DNA from: Agrobacterium vaccinii
GTDB taxonomy: Bacteria > Pseudomonadota > Alphaproteobacteria > Rhizobiales > Rhizobiaceae
Assembly: GCF_021310995.1 (NCBI RefSeq)
Contig: NZ_CP054151.1
Location: forward strand, 1,371,001-1,435,000
Length of the DNA stretch: 64,000 nucleotides
Direction of reading: 5' to 3'
The translations under genes and the position numbers were made by a program. Under the pieces are notes generated by a model. The model did no database searches. It had not been told where the DNA came from and worked only from the letters and a program-made list of their open reading frames with translations. Positions 24,891-34,566 of the stretch are shown here, piece by piece (positions within the stretch are counted from its first letter, which is position 1; every line of letters begins with the position of its first letter).

Positions 24891-26227
24891 TCGCGTAATG
24901 CCCACATTTCCATCTCGAGACCGGGGAATTCACCAGCGAGATGCAGCGCAATGGCGCCGGAGGTTTCGAGCTGCTTCCAAAGTGGTGTCTTGGTATCGAT
25001 TTCGAAATAGATCGTGCCCGAGCGATACGGCAACTGACGCGGCAGTACCGGCAGCGAACGCACCGGAATGCCGGGCAATGCCACGTTGACGAGTTCGGAA
25101 ATACGCTCCACAGGTCCGACCTTGATCTGGGCTGGAAGTTTGCGCCTGATATCTTCGGCAGACATGTCTGCCCGCACGGCGAGCACGAAACCCGCATCGC
25201 GCAGCAAAGTGCGGTCGTGGATAGTGCCGACACGCACGCCGTGCCTGCGCTCTACGAGTTCGATTGCCACCGCCGCCTGTTCCAGCACAGCGGAAAGCGA
25301 GGTGCGCAGATCATCGAACACCGCCGCAAAGCTCGCCTTCAAGTCATCGTGGCGATAGGGCGGGAAATCCGTGGCGCGCTTCTTGTCGGTGGTGAACGTG
25401 GCCAGTTCACCGGCAAGCTGAATGCAGTCTTCATAAAAACGGATGGGGTGAAACCGCGTGGCATTCGCCGAAAGATGCGCCAGCAGCGGGTCCGCCCTGT
25501 TGAGGATTTGCAGGAGGAAATAGTCGCCCACCTCCGCTGTTCCGCGGATTGTGGGATCACCGATCCGCTCGGATATCGCCTGCGCCCGGTGCCGAACAAT
25601 GCCGAGCAATTCGGTCAGCAACTCGCTCAGGCGCGATGAGGCGGCGCAGTTGAGGGAGGGGGGAATGAAATCGGGATCGAGAATGACGGCGCGATCCGAC
25701 CGTACCTCGATAATCCGCGCCAGCCCGATCAGGTCGTAGCCTGAAAGATCATCGCCCGTCTTCAGAAATTTCAGGCTGAGGCGACCGACATCGATGGGGG
25801 CGACGAAGTCCGTGTCGACATTGGCATCCGACGCCTCGTAGGTCGTGGCGACGACACGCACGCTGTTGGTATCTGCCTTTGTGCCACTGGACATGTCCGC
25901 CTTGCCGGGCTGCCGTGCGGGCAGCGCGAGGTAGACGATGGCATTCTTGACACCTTCATCTAGGTCGAGCGGCGGCGGCAGATCGGAATCTTCGGGCGCT
26001 TCGAACGGCGTGCCATCCGGCAGGATGCCCCGCAGGTTGGACAAGGCGAACTGACCAATGGCGAGCGCGCTACGATCTATACCGATTTCCGCCACGCCCC
26101 AGGGGTAGGGCGAGAGATTTCGCGTAGTGTTGCGCACCAAACGCTCCGTCCAGCGGTCCGATTGCTGAAAATGTTGAACGCGAAGGAACATGCCCTCGCT
26201 CCATGCGACGCGGTTTTCATGCCTCAT
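24887..26227 (-). CDS. tssK: T6SS baseplate protein TssK (ImpJ)
   Basis: A 446-residue TssK. The opening ENRVAWSEGMFLRVQHFQQSDRW is the hallmark of the family (VxWxEGxxLxPQHFQ), and the C-terminal part has PVRSLPVLPRQLPYRSGTIYFEID, also typical. It is a trimeric adaptor that links the TssFG baseplate wedge to the TssM-TssL membrane complex. It overlaps fha by 11 bases and tssL by 4, consistent with a tightly coupled operon. Confidence 0.95.
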   Translation of the reverse strand: MRHENRVAWSEGMFLRVQHFQQSDRWTERLVRNTTRNLSPYPWGVAEIGIDRSALAIGQFALSNLRGILPDGTPFEAPEDSDLPPPLDLDEGVKNAIVYLALPARQPGKADMSSGTKADTNSVRVVATTYEASDANVDTDFVAPIDVGRLSLKFLKTGDDLSGYDLIGLARIIEVRSDRAVILDPDFIPPSLNCAASSRLSELLTELLGIVRHRAQAISERIGDPTIRGTAEVGDYFLLQILNRADPLLAHLSANATRFHPIRFYEDCIQLAGELATFTTDKKRATDFPPYRHDDLKASFAAVFDDLRTSLSAVLEQAAVAIELVERRHGVRVGTIHDRTLLRDAGFVLAVRADMSAEDIRRKLPAQIKVGPVERISELVNVALPGIPVRSLPVLPRQLPYRSGTIYFEIDTKTPLWKQLETSGAIALHLAGEFPGLEMEMWALRE

Positions 26228-27410
26228 CTTGGTTGCTTACCCCCTTGATATTTGTTTGAAGCGCATCGCAGGGCTCAGCCTCGCCCTGTGCTGCGCGTTG
26301 CAAAAACTGCCGGACCGATAATTGTCGGCCCTCGTCTTCGAATTGCTGTTTGAAGGTGGACCAATAGTCCGTTCTCGCGATGACAGACCGCCATTCCTTG
26401 CGCGCCAGCTTGTCGCGCCAGTCGTTCTGCGCATCCGCTCTTGCTTCCACCAGTCTCGGCTCCAGCTTTTGCGTGCAGGTCTGGATCAGGTTTTCCAGAG
26501 AAGACGCGAGCAGACGTTGCTGGCGAATGAGAGCCTCCAGTCGCGCTCGGGCCGACGCACCGTTCGGTTCAGCACCGATGGATGCCGGATCGATATCGAG
26601 GACCGCGAGACATTCGGCGCTTTCCTTTTCCAGCTGAAGAAGGAGATCATCGACCGGGTCGCTCGCCATGGGCGCGACAGAGGCTTTCGGCTCGATGTCG
26701 TCTGGCTCATCCGCATCCATGAAAACGGCATCGAAGTCTTCCACCGGCGGTTTTTTTGCGGGGCGGGAAACGAGAACGGGAATGTTCATGGCATCGGTAT
26801 GTTCGTGCTTGCTGCTTTCGACCGGTTCTTCATTCCAGTCATTGGGCAGCACCGCGCCGACACCGGCAGTGGAGGGCGGTGCGTTCCAGCCGACTTCGAC
26901 ATTACGGGAAATGGACTTGGCTTTTTTGCCGGTCAGACTGGGCGCAGCGTCGGCCCAGTCATCCTGGGTCATGCCTCCGGCAATCACGCCCCGTGCGGAG
27001 CGACCATTGGGGGCGATATCCGAAAGAATGGCCGAAATCGTCATGTGCTCGTCGCTCACTCTCAGCGAGCGGTCAGGATCGCCGAAATCCATTTCGGCCT
27101 CACCGCTGATAACAACGTCGAATGTCTGTGCGCCGATGCCGATTTGTGATCCATCGCTGAGCCGGGCGGTCTCGCCTTCCAGCAAAAGGCGGCCATCCAC
27201 CTGGGTGCCGTTCGCGCTGCGGTCAGTGATGAAGAAGCCTTCGCGGTCGTAACTCAAGGTGCAATGCTGTTTGGAGACGCGACGTGCGTCATCGGCGATC
27301 TGCCAATTGCAATCCGTCGAGCGACCGATGGTGCGGCTGCCTTGCTCGAAACTCCATTGTGCAGGCTTTGCGCCGCCAGAAGGTGTCTTTTCTTTCAGAA
27401 CAAGTTTCAT
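26217..27410 (-). CDS. fha: T6SS forkhead-associated protein Fha (ImpI)
   Basis: A 397-residue protein with an N-terminal FHA domain (about 20-90): RTIGRSTDCNWQIAD, VSKQHCTLSYDREGFFITD, SANGTQVDG, containing the Arg, Ser, His and Asn that read phosphothreonine. A low-complexity middle joins the C-terminal T6SS-specific domain ending in SNQDEA. In A. tumefaciens Fha binds TssL phosphorylated on Thr14 and stimulates secretion, and it is the target of TagF repression. All four partners of that switch are encoded in this operon. It begins 10 bases after the tssG stop. Confidence 0.94.
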   Translation of the reverse strand: MKLVLKEKTPSGGAKPAQWSFEQGSRTIGRSTDCNWQIADDARRVSKQHCTLSYDREGFFITDRSANGTQVDGRLLLEGETARLSDGSQIGIGAQTFDVVISGEAEMDFGDPDRSLRVSDEHMTISAILSDIAPNGRSARGVIAGGMTQDDWADAAPSLTGKKAKSISRNVEVGWNAPPSTAGVGAVLPNDWNEEPVESSKHEHTDAMNIPVLVSRPAKKPPVEDFDAVFMDADEPDDIEPKASVAPMASDPVDDLLLQLEKESAECLAVLDIDPASIGAEPNGASARARLEALIRQQRLLASSLENLIQTCTQKLEPRLVEARADAQNDWRDKLARKEWRSVIARTDYWSTFKQQFEDEGRQLSVRQFLQRAAQGEAEPCDALQTNIKGVSNQDEA

Positions 27411-27420
27411 CGTTCCATCC

Positions 27421-28425
27421 TCACGCTGAAAGTGCCGAGCCTTCGCGCTCGGTCACGATTGCGTCGGTACTGTCTTTCTGCGCTGGCGCCAGTCGCGCCC
27501 AGCTGTTCCAGCCCAGCCGTGCCGGTGCTTCTGTTGCGCCGAGCTGGCAGAAGGGAATGTCCTCTTTTCTCAGGATCACCTGAACGTCGAAGTCGAAACC
27601 GCTGCCAGCGAAGAGCCGCGCGACGGCGAAAATTTCCGCAAGACGCTTCGAGCCCGGCGTCAGCGCCAGATAATCCGCATAACCGACGGGGCCGATCACG
27701 ATGCGGAAACTGCCGCTGAAATCCTCGATTGCGCTTCCGGCGGTGACATTCTGTCCCAACCGCAGGCCTCCGCCTTGGCCAAACTGACTCTGTTCATGCA
27801 CCGGCAGCGGCACCCAGCGCCTGCGGAACTGCTCGACCTCGACATCGAGACCAGTGAATTCACACAGCATGGAGGTCAGCGCGGTGGCATTGCGGTTGCG
27901 ATTGGCGAGCAGACCGCTGAAGCGCAGCAGCACGTCCTGTTTGACGCCGACTTTTTCGCTCAGACCTGCGGTACCGAATCCCGTGAGCGACAGCAGCGTC
28001 TTGCGGAAGGCATTATCCTGATGGTTGCGTGCCCAGCGCAAACCCCGTGCCAGCCGGTATTTTTCGGTTGCCGAAACGAACAGCTCGCTAAACCGGGCTG
28101 CAAAGAGATTGAAGAAACTCGTCAGCGCCTTCGAGCGATTGCGCTCTTCCCGCTGCTGCAATTCCGAATAACTCGGCGGCAAAGAACCGAGTGGTCCGAT
28201 AATGGGAGCAAAGGCCGACCGCAGCTCCGCCTTGCCGTTCTTGCTGCGGAAGCCGCCGATGGCGACGGGTGTGGGGCGCGCACCATTGTGGGAGCCAACC
28301 GTCAGTTCGTCTTCGAGAGCAAGATGCTGGGCCACCCTAAACGCGGTTGCCGGATCGAAACTGCCCGGATCGCTCGCCAGCAGCGCCGTCTGTTTTTGTC
28401 TGATGTCGTTTGCCGCTTGCTGCAT
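27421..28425 (-). CDS. tssG: T6SS baseplate protein TssG (ImpH)
   Basis: A 334-residue TssG. Recognisable segments are FFNLFAARFSELFVSATEKYRLARGL (a typical TssG motif around the FYHR..LF region), LLRFSGLLANRNRNATALTSMLCEFTGLDVEVEQFRRRWVPL, and FRIVIGPVGYADYLALTPG. With TssF it forms the wedge of the baseplate around the VgrG hub. It starts 9 bases after the tssF stop and precedes fha by 10 bases. Confidence 0.94.
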   Translation of the reverse strand: MQQAANDIRQKQTALLASDPGSFDPATAFRVAQHLALEDELTVGSHNGARPTPVAIGGFRSKNGKAELRSAFAPIIGPLGSLPPSYSELQQREERNRSKALTSFFNLFAARFSELFVSATEKYRLARGLRWARNHQDNAFRKTLLSLTGFGTAGLSEKVGVKQDVLLRFSGLLANRNRNATALTSMLCEFTGLDVEVEQFRRRWVPLPVHEQSQFGQGGGLRLGQNVTAGSAIEDFSGSFRIVIGPVGYADYLALTPGSKRLAEIFAVARLFAGSGFDFDVQVILRKEDIPFCQLGATEAPARLGWNSWARLAPAQKDSTDAIVTEREGSALSA

Positions 28426-28434
28426 CGCGAACTC

Positions 28435-30219
28435 CTAAAGCAACGGACGGTCTGCCGCGCGGGCAGGCCACCTGGCCAAGGGTTCGGATTGCCCGCGCAT
28501 GGTCACGGTCAGGCGGGTGAAGCTGTTGATCGACGTGTAAAGGCCGAAGAAGTGATTGAGAACGCTCGAAAACACGAAGGCTGCGGCTCTGTCGATCAGC
28601 GCCGGGTCGAATTCCAGCGTGATATCCGTGCCAGGCACCATGGCAGAGCCGATCCGGGCATGGGAATTGCGAGCTTCCACAGAGGTGATGGCCTCAACGA
28701 GCTGGCGCGTTTCGGGCGTGTCCCTGAACGCATAAAGCGATAGAATGTCCTTCAACGGCGCACCACCATTATCGAACAGCGACAGGTGGTTCAAAAGCAG
28801 ATGCGACACCAGCCGCCATTCGCGCGCCGATCGCTCGTTCATCCGCACAGCAGATGTGGGCGGCATGAGCGCATGAACGGAGTTGACGGCCTCGTTGCCA
28901 GCGGACAGTTGCAGAAACGGATGGCCGCCGCCAAACGGCAACTGGCTGGGCAGTTCGCGATTGATGCACAGCGTATCGACGCTTGCGACCACATCCAGTG
29001 GACCCAGGGGTCCGCGTTGCGCATCCACGAAGGCGATGTCCGTATCGGATGAGCCATCGTCATCATCGAAGCGGCGGTAGGTTTGCCAGAAGACGTTGGA
29101 GCCGTTGCTTCTCTGCGTGCGCCCAAAGAAGGGCGAGGTCTTTTCGATCTGGCCGGAACGGCTGGTCAGTTCGACCTTTTCAACGCCGTAGATTTCACGG
29201 GTCCGCTGGCGTCTCGCATCCGGCAGAAGACGATATTCCGTTCGCGTGCCATCGAGGCTCAACGGCTCGCAGCTTTGCTGGAAGAGATTGATGACAGGCG
29301 AGGCATTCAGCACGAAATCCTTAGCCGAAACCATACGCTCAAGCCGGGTTTCTGCGGCATCAAGATAGATATAAAGCTCGCAATCACCACCATTCCAGCG
29401 GTCCAGTCCATCGATATCGAGGAACAGGAACTTCTGTGGCAGCGCGAAAAATTCCGTCAACAGCCGGTAGCCATCGAAGCTGTTGGCGGGATAAGGCAGC
29501 ATGGCCTGATCGCGGGAAAAGCCAGAGGGTTTGAGGTTGGCGGCTGGCAGGAACACCGCGTTTCGGTCCTCCGAATGCTGGGCAAGAGCCAAGCCCACGC
29601 AATGGTTGGCCAGCAGCTCATAGAGCGCCGTTGCCTGCTGCCATGCAGAGGAAATGAATATCTGTAGCGATTTTAGCCCGATTTCGTTGAACGTGGACGG
29701 ACGCGGCGATGTCGTACGCAGCGACAGTTTCAGACAACTAGCCGCACCGGCGGATGTTGCCGAGAACGGCGCATCGATAGGCTGGCTGGCCAGTGTTGCT
29801 GCGGCAATCTCCAGCGGAACGATGGTCACGTCCTGCGCCGTGCGGAACCTGCAACTTTCACCGCCAATTGGCTCCGACAATATCTCGCTGTGGCGCGGCA
29901 GGGTCTGCGCAGTCGTCAATGCGGGGCTCGGCGCAAAATGCGCGACGCTCATGGATGGAAGCGGTGCCAGATAATGGGGGTAAAGCGTCTCCAGCAGGCT
30001 GTCGGAAAGTTCGGGAAACTCGTCGTCCAGCTTCTGGCGAACGCGCGCGGCGGAATAGGCAAAGCTCTGGATCAGTCGTTCTACATGCGGGTCGTCGGCT
30101 ACATCTCCCGTCATGCGCAGGCGGCCCGCGATTTTGGGAAAAGCGGCGGCGAAGCGTGAGGCGCGTTTTCTCAGCGCAAAAAGCTCGTCATTATATTTTT
30201 CCAGAAAACCGTCAGCCAT
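28435..30219 (-). CDS. tssF: T6SS baseplate protein TssF (ImpG)
   Basis: A 594-residue TssF starting at ATG 30219 (MADGFLEKYNDELFALRKRASRFAAAFPKIAGRL), which gives the standard family N-terminus; a longer open frame to 30342 runs back through tssE and is not used. DPHVERLIQSFAYSAARVRQKLDDEFPELSDSLLETLYPHYLAPLPSM is the diagnostic TssF motif. It is the main structural protein of the baseplate wedge, with TssG. It overlaps the tssE stop by eight bases. Confidence 0.95.
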   Translation of the reverse strand: MADGFLEKYNDELFALRKRASRFAAAFPKIAGRLRMTGDVADDPHVERLIQSFAYSAARVRQKLDDEFPELSDSLLETLYPHYLAPLPSMSVAHFAPSPALTTAQTLPRHSEILSEPIGGESCRFRTAQDVTIVPLEIAAATLASQPIDAPFSATSAGAASCLKLSLRTTSPRPSTFNEIGLKSLQIFISSAWQQATALYELLANHCVGLALAQHSEDRNAVFLPAANLKPSGFSRDQAMLPYPANSFDGYRLLTEFFALPQKFLFLDIDGLDRWNGGDCELYIYLDAAETRLERMVSAKDFVLNASPVINLFQQSCEPLSLDGTRTEYRLLPDARRQRTREIYGVEKVELTSRSGQIEKTSPFFGRTQRSNGSNVFWQTYRRFDDDDGSSDTDIAFVDAQRGPLGPLDVVASVDTLCINRELPSQLPFGGGHPFLQLSAGNEAVNSVHALMPPTSAVRMNERSAREWRLVSHLLLNHLSLFDNGGAPLKDILSLYAFRDTPETRQLVEAITSVEARNSHARIGSAMVPGTDITLEFDPALIDRAAAFVFSSVLNHFFGLYTSINSFTRLTVTMRGQSEPLARWPARAADRPLL

Positions 30220-30721
30220 TGGCTGTCTCCACCAGAAAACGTTGCGTGGAAGGATCGATCTTGGATTCGAAGCTGATCGGCGGCATGCCTTCGTGCAGGC
30301 GGAACGTCGCCTGAATGCGCATCCGCAACGCGCGGTCGCCATCGTTGCGGTTCTTCATGATGGTCACGCGCACATCCGACAGCCGCGTTTCGAACATGGA
30401 AATGCGCCGCTCTATGGTGTTGGCCAGCTTGGCTTTCGAAGCATCCGTCACCAGATTTGCAGACAAAATACCATCGACGCCGTAGCTGACGAGTGCATCC
30501 GAAAGCTCCTTGAAATCAGCAGGCGGACCAGCGGGATTGCGCCTCGTATTCAGCAGGGATTCCAGATCGCGTCTGATGACCTCGCGCATTTCCCGAACCT
30601 GATCCGACAGGCTCGCAGGCGGATCGTTCTCCATATCGGGCGCATCGTCCAGCAAACGGTCGAGCACCGAGCGGGCCAGCGTCCTCTGTTTCGGGCGATA
30701 CTGCTCGAGCGGATCAACCAC
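30212..30721 (-). CDS. tssE: T6SS baseplate protein TssE (ImpF, gp25-like)
   Basis: A 169-residue gp25/lysozyme-fold protein from GTG 30721 (VVDPLEQYRPKQRTLARSVLDRLLDD). MREVIRRDLESLLNTRR contains the conserved RDLExLLNT(R/K) motif of TssE. The GTG overlaps the tagJ stop by eight bases, has AGG-rich sequence about 8-12 bases upstream and gives a family-sized protein; an ATG at 30793 would add 24 residues fully inside tagJ. TssE nucleates sheath polymerisation on the baseplate. Confidence 0.92.
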   Translation of the reverse strand: MVDPLEQYRPKQRTLARSVLDRLLDDAPDMENDPPASLSDQVREMREVIRRDLESLLNTRRNPAGPPADFKELSDALVSYGVDGILSANLVTDASKAKLANTIERRISMFETRLSDVRVTIMKNRNDGDRALRMRIQATFRLHEGMPPISFESKIDPSTQRFLVETANG

Positions 30722-31541
30722 GCGCTGTCTGCCTTTCCCTGGCTTCGGTTGGGGCCGAAAGGCTCGAGATTTCGTGGAAGGGCACCAGATCATCGCCGAT
30801 CAACACGCAGCGCTGGCCACGACCTGTCACCAACGGGCCATCGTCCTCGCTCCATTCCGTCTCGCGACCAAGCAGCAGCGTCGGCCTGCTGTCGCCGCTG
30901 TGATAGAGGGCTGGCAGTAGGACAGAGGCAACGGAACCGTCCAGCAGTGTGATGTCAGCCTGCCGGAACGCCAGATCCCGCGGACGCGTCATTGGCTCAA
31001 TGACGACAGTGTCGATGCGGTTGAAGTCGATCCAGAGATACTTGCCGCCATTGGTCAGCACCTCGAGTGCATGCGGAATACGGTCGTCAAGATCGCGGAT
31101 GTCGCCTGCCGCCCCGTCGTTCAGAACGAGTTGCACCTCGCCGCGTTTTTCATCCAGTTCCAGCAGCGCCTTTGTTGCCTCGGCATCGTTGCCTTCGCGT
31201 GTGGCGACATTGGCTTTTATGGCCAGTTGGTCGAGTTCGGAAGGGCCATGGATGAAGTCCGGCAATGCACCGGTCTCAAACCACGCAACGCGTGCGGCCA
31301 TCGCGCGCAGATGGTTGCGAAACAGCGAGAAACCGACCGCGTCCTGCGGTGCGAATGTCGATGCCAGATTGCACTGTGCATCGGCCTTTTCATAGTCACC
31401 GGCAAGGATCAGCAGATCGATGTACAGATAGCGCGCTGTCTTGTCGGACGGTGTCGCCTTGACCTGTTCCCGGGATTTCGCGATGGCTTCATCGAGCTGG
31501 TTATCGTCGAGCAGGCGGGAAATATTGTCGCGCAATGTCAT
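30714..31541 (-). CDS. tagJ: T6SS accessory protein TagJ/ImpE
   Basis: A 275-residue ImpE family protein. The N-terminal helical half (LLDDNQLDEAIAKSREQVKATPSDKTARYLYIDLLILAGDYEKADAQ) is TPR-like; the C-terminal half carries the family motifs WIDFNRIDTVVIEPMTRPRDLAFRQADI and VLLPALYHSG. TagJ is an accessory factor that can bind sheath protein TssB and help ClpV recognise contracted sheaths. It overlaps the impD stop by four bases (ATGA) and tssE by eight. Confidence 0.93.
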   Translation of the reverse strand: MTLRDNISRLLDDNQLDEAIAKSREQVKATPSDKTARYLYIDLLILAGDYEKADAQCNLASTFAPQDAVGFSLFRNHLRAMAARVAWFETGALPDFIHGPSELDQLAIKANVATREGNDAEATKALLELDEKRGEVQLVLNDGAAGDIRDLDDRIPHALEVLTNGGKYLWIDFNRIDTVVIEPMTRPRDLAFRQADITLLDGSVASVLLPALYHSGDSRPTLLLGRETEWSEDDGPLVTGRGQRCVLIGDDLVPFHEISSLSAPTEARERQTARG

Positions 31542-32932
31542 GCGGGTATCCTTTGTGGCTCTGCCGACGAACGCGCAATAGAGGCTGCGGATGTGTTTGT
31601 TTCGGCGATGAGATGAAAACTGGTGGAGACGTCATCCAGCTGGAAATGCGGCTGGAGACGCACGGTGCAGGAAAAACTGCCCGGCTTTCCGGGAATTTCG
31701 AAAACCTTGATTCCGGCTGACCGTAGTGGATACCGTGTGCGAAGGGCAGCCTCCGCATCGTCGTTGCCCAGCGTGTAGGACGACAGCCAGTTTTCCAGCT
31801 TGCGCTCGATGGTGATGGCGTCGCTGAGCTGGCCGATATCATCGCGCATGATGACTTTGAGATAATGCGAGAAACGAGAGGCACACAGCACATATTGCAG
31901 CATGGCAGCCAGTCGGGCGTTCTGCCGCGCGCTTTCCTTGGAATAATGCCCGGGAGCGTGCAGCGACTGGTTGGCGTTGAAAATCGCCATGCTGGAGAGA
32001 TATGTCGTGGAAACCGGGACGATGCCGAGATCGGAAAACTGCTGTTCCTGACCCATGGTCAGCTGCATTTCGACCGGCGGCTGCGCTGAAAGACCATTGC
32101 TTTCGATGCCAAGATCGAGCGGCGGCAATTGCGTAGGCGACAGCATGCCCCCGTCCACCTCATCCTGCGTCACGCCACGAATATCTGCAAACCAGCCGCT
32201 ATCGGTGAAATTGCGAATGACGACAGAGGCGAAGGCGAAAGCCGCATTGCCCCACAGCAAAGACTGCCCGTCTTCCGATACGTGTTCGCGAAAGGGAAAC
32301 GGATCTTCGCGGCGGCGCGAGTACGGCTTGTGCGGAGAGCGCAGCAGAATACGGGGTGCAACAAGCCCGACGAAACGGCTGTCATCACGCGCGCGCAGCG
32401 CGTTCCAGCGCAGGCGGCTTTTCTCCTGCTTCAGCCAGGAGAAATCCTGGACGCGGCTCAACTCGGAAAAGTCTTCCAGCCCAACGGTGGCAGGGGCCGC
32501 TGCCGCGATGAACGGGCAGAATGCGGCGGCGGCCACCATTCCGATCTGCGCCAGCGCGGTGATGGAATCGATGCCTTCGAAGTCATCTGGAGAGAAGGTA
32601 TAGTCACCCACCAGAAGCCCGACGGGCTCACCACCCGGCATGCCGAATTCACGGTTATAGATGATTTCGAACAGATGACTTTGGTCGAAATCCGTCGCGC
32701 GTTCCATGCTGCGGGCCAGTTCGCGCCAGCTTGCGTTCAGCAACTTGACCTTCACCTCAGGGCAGCGGCTGGCCTCGCGCACCACCATGGCAAGCCCCCG
32801 CCATCTTGCTTCCATCGCCTGAAACGCGGCGTGGTGCAAGATGGCGTTTACCTGACCGTTCAACGCGTCGTCTATCAACGCGATGAGCTGGTCGGCCTGA
32901 CTGCGTATGTCCGAAACGGACCTGGGCGTCAT
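31538..32932 (-). CDS. impD: Second TssC-like sheath protein (ImpD, TssC40 type)
   Basis: A 464-residue TssC/VipB family protein. It shares with the neighbouring TssC the block EFDQSxLFxxIYxxEFGxPGGEP followed by a GDY motif, AAAAFCPFIAAA and KVIMRDDIGQ, but differs widely elsewhere, so the two are ancient paralogues. Agrobacterium imp clusters are known to encode two TssC forms; TssC41 forms the canonical sheath with TssB, while the role of this TssC40 is less clear (possibly a sheath-baseplate or cap variant). It follows tssC by 55 bases that contain a hairpin, and is coupled to tagJ. Confidence 0.9.
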   Translation of the reverse strand: MTPRSVSDIRSQADQLIALIDDALNGQVNAILHHAAFQAMEARWRGLAMVVREASRCPEVKVKLLNASWRELARSMERATDFDQSHLFEIIYNREFGMPGGEPVGLLVGDYTFSPDDFEGIDSITALAQIGMVAAAAFCPFIAAAAPATVGLEDFSELSRVQDFSWLKQEKSRLRWNALRARDDSRFVGLVAPRILLRSPHKPYSRRREDPFPFREHVSEDGQSLLWGNAAFAFASVVIRNFTDSGWFADIRGVTQDEVDGGMLSPTQLPPLDLGIESNGLSAQPPVEMQLTMGQEQQFSDLGIVPVSTTYLSSMAIFNANQSLHAPGHYSKESARQNARLAAMLQYVLCASRFSHYLKVIMRDDIGQLSDAITIERKLENWLSSYTLGNDDAEAALRTRYPLRSAGIKVFEIPGKPGSFSCTVRLQPHFQLDDVSTSFHLIAETNTSAASIARSSAEPQRIPA

Positions 32933-32961
32933 GAATGGGCTCCGGGCGGAAATGAAAGGCG

Positions 32962-32979
32962 AGGGGCATGTCTGCCCCT
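32962..32979 (-). promoter_or_regulatory. Intercistronic hairpin just downstream of tssC
   Basis: AGGGGCA pairs with TGCCCCT around a four-base loop, nine bases beyond the tssC stop and before impD. There is no U-run, so it more likely protects the 3' end of processed tssB-tssC mRNA than terminates; read-through is needed to express the rest of the operon. Confidence 0.5.
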
Positions 32980-32987
32980 TGCCCTGT

Positions 32988-34469
32988 TCAGTTCTTGGTT
33001 GGGATGCGGGCGACCATGCGAAGCGAGGTCGTCAGCTCTTCCATCTGCAACCAAGGACGCATCCAGGCGACGGCGTTGTAGGCGCCTGGCTTGCCGGGAA
33101 TTTCTTGAACAGTCACTTTCGCATCGCGCAGCGGATACTTTGCGCGGGATTCCTCGCCAGCCACATCGTTGGCGTTGACGTAATTGGATATCCAGCGGTT
33201 CAGCCAGACTTCGCAGTCAGACGCCTCCATAAAGGAGCCGATCTTGTCGCGGCCCATGACCTTGAGGTAGTGGGCGAAACGCGAGGTCGCCATCATGTAG
33301 GGCAGGCGGGCAGACACGGCGGCGTTGGCCGTTGCCTCCGGGCGGTCGTAAAGCTTCGGCTTGTGGGCGGTCTGCGCGCCGAAGAACACAGCGTAATCGG
33401 TGTTCTTGTAGTGGCAGAGCGGCAGGAAGCCCAGCTTGCCCAGTTCTGCATCGCGACGGTCGGTAATACCGACTTCGGTCGGGCATTTCAGATCGAGGTC
33501 GCCGTCATCGCTGGAGAAGACATGCATGGGAAGGTTTTCCACCTTGCCGCCGTTCTCCGCACCGCGAATGGCCGTGCACCAGCCATGCTTTGCAAAGGCG
33601 TCGGTCAGCTTAGTGCCCATGACATAGGCTGCGTTCATCCAGCAATATTCATCATGTTGCAAATCGCCATTGGCCGAGCCTCGGGTCTCGTCATAGCCGA
33701 ATTCGTCGATAGGGCTGGTCTTCGGGCCGTACGGCATGCGGGCGAGCACGCGGGGCAGTGCAAGCGTTACGAAGCGTGAATCGTCGCTTTCGCGGAAGCT
33801 GCGCCATTTGGCGTATTCCACGGTGTCGAAAATCTTCTCAAGATCGCGTGGTCGTGCCAAATCGCGGTAGTCCTCGAAGCCGAACATGTGCGGGCTTGCA
33901 GCCGAGATGAAGGGTGCGAAGGCCGCAGCAGCGATGGAAGAAACACCCTGCAGAAGCTGGACGTCATCGAAGGAGTTGTCGAACTCGTAGTCCCCGATGA
34001 TGGCGCCCATGGGCTCACCGCCAGGCGTGCCGAACTCATCTTCGTAGATCGACTTGAATAGACGGGACTGGTCGAACTCTACCGCTTTTTCGAGATCGCG
34101 ACCTACATCACGCTTCGACGCGTTGAGAACGCGGATCTTGAGGTTGACGCTGGTTTCGGAATTCTTGACGAGATAGTTGAGGCCACGCCACGTGCCTTCC
34201 AGCTTTGCGAACTCCGGTGCCTGCATGATCGCCGCAAGCTGCGCAGAAATCGCGCGGTCGATCTCGGCGATAGCGTGATTGAGTGTAACGGTCAGGTTGC
34301 GATCGTACTTGACGGTGCCTTTCAGCGCCTGATCGGTCAAGGTGCGCAACAGGTTCTGCGCGCGGTCCGGTTCGGTCTGACGGGTTGCGGCAACCACCTT
34401 GGACAACAGGCCGGTCTCTTCGGCGGTTGTTGCCTGTGCATCGGGTTTCAGCAGGCTTTCAGCGCTCAT
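32988..34469 (-). CDS. tssC: T6SS contractile sheath large subunit TssC (ImpC, TssC41)
   Basis: A 493-residue TssC/VipB. Canonical segments are LEGTWRGLNYLVKNSETSVNLKIRVLNASKR, EFDQSRLFKSIYEDEFGTPGGEPMGAIIGDYEF, VTLALPRVLARMPYG and RFAHYLKVMGRDKIGSF. With TssB it builds the contractile sheath around the Hcp tube. It is separated from tssB by 97 bases with a hairpin, unlike the overlapping genes later in the operon, consistent with separate expression tuning for abundant parts. Confidence 0.97.
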   Translation of the reverse strand: MSAESLLKPDAQATTAEETGLLSKVVAATRQTEPDRAQNLLRTLTDQALKGTVKYDRNLTVTLNHAIAEIDRAISAQLAAIMQAPEFAKLEGTWRGLNYLVKNSETSVNLKIRVLNASKRDVGRDLEKAVEFDQSRLFKSIYEDEFGTPGGEPMGAIIGDYEFDNSFDDVQLLQGVSSIAAAAFAPFISAASPHMFGFEDYRDLARPRDLEKIFDTVEYAKWRSFRESDDSRFVTLALPRVLARMPYGPKTSPIDEFGYDETRGSANGDLQHDEYCWMNAAYVMGTKLTDAFAKHGWCTAIRGAENGGKVENLPMHVFSSDDGDLDLKCPTEVGITDRRDAELGKLGFLPLCHYKNTDYAVFFGAQTAHKPKLYDRPEATANAAVSARLPYMMATSRFAHYLKVMGRDKIGSFMEASDCEVWLNRWISNYVNANDVAGEESRAKYPLRDAKVTVQEIPGKPGAYNAVAWMRPWLQMEELTTSLRMVARIPTKN

Positions 34470-34519
34470 GGTTAAATCCTTCCAAATGCGGCTCTTGTCT
34501 GGCCGCGAGAACAGATGAA

Positions 34520-34535
34520 GCCCCGATGCCGGGGC
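34520..34535 (-). promoter_or_regulatory. Hairpin in the tssB-tssC spacer
   Basis: GCCCC pairs with GGGGC around a six-base loop, 31 bases after the tssB stop. It has no U-run. It parallels the hairpins after tssC and after hcp. Confidence 0.4.
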
Positions 34536-34566
34536 GTCTCAACGAAGCAGTCCTCAATGGGCGAGG

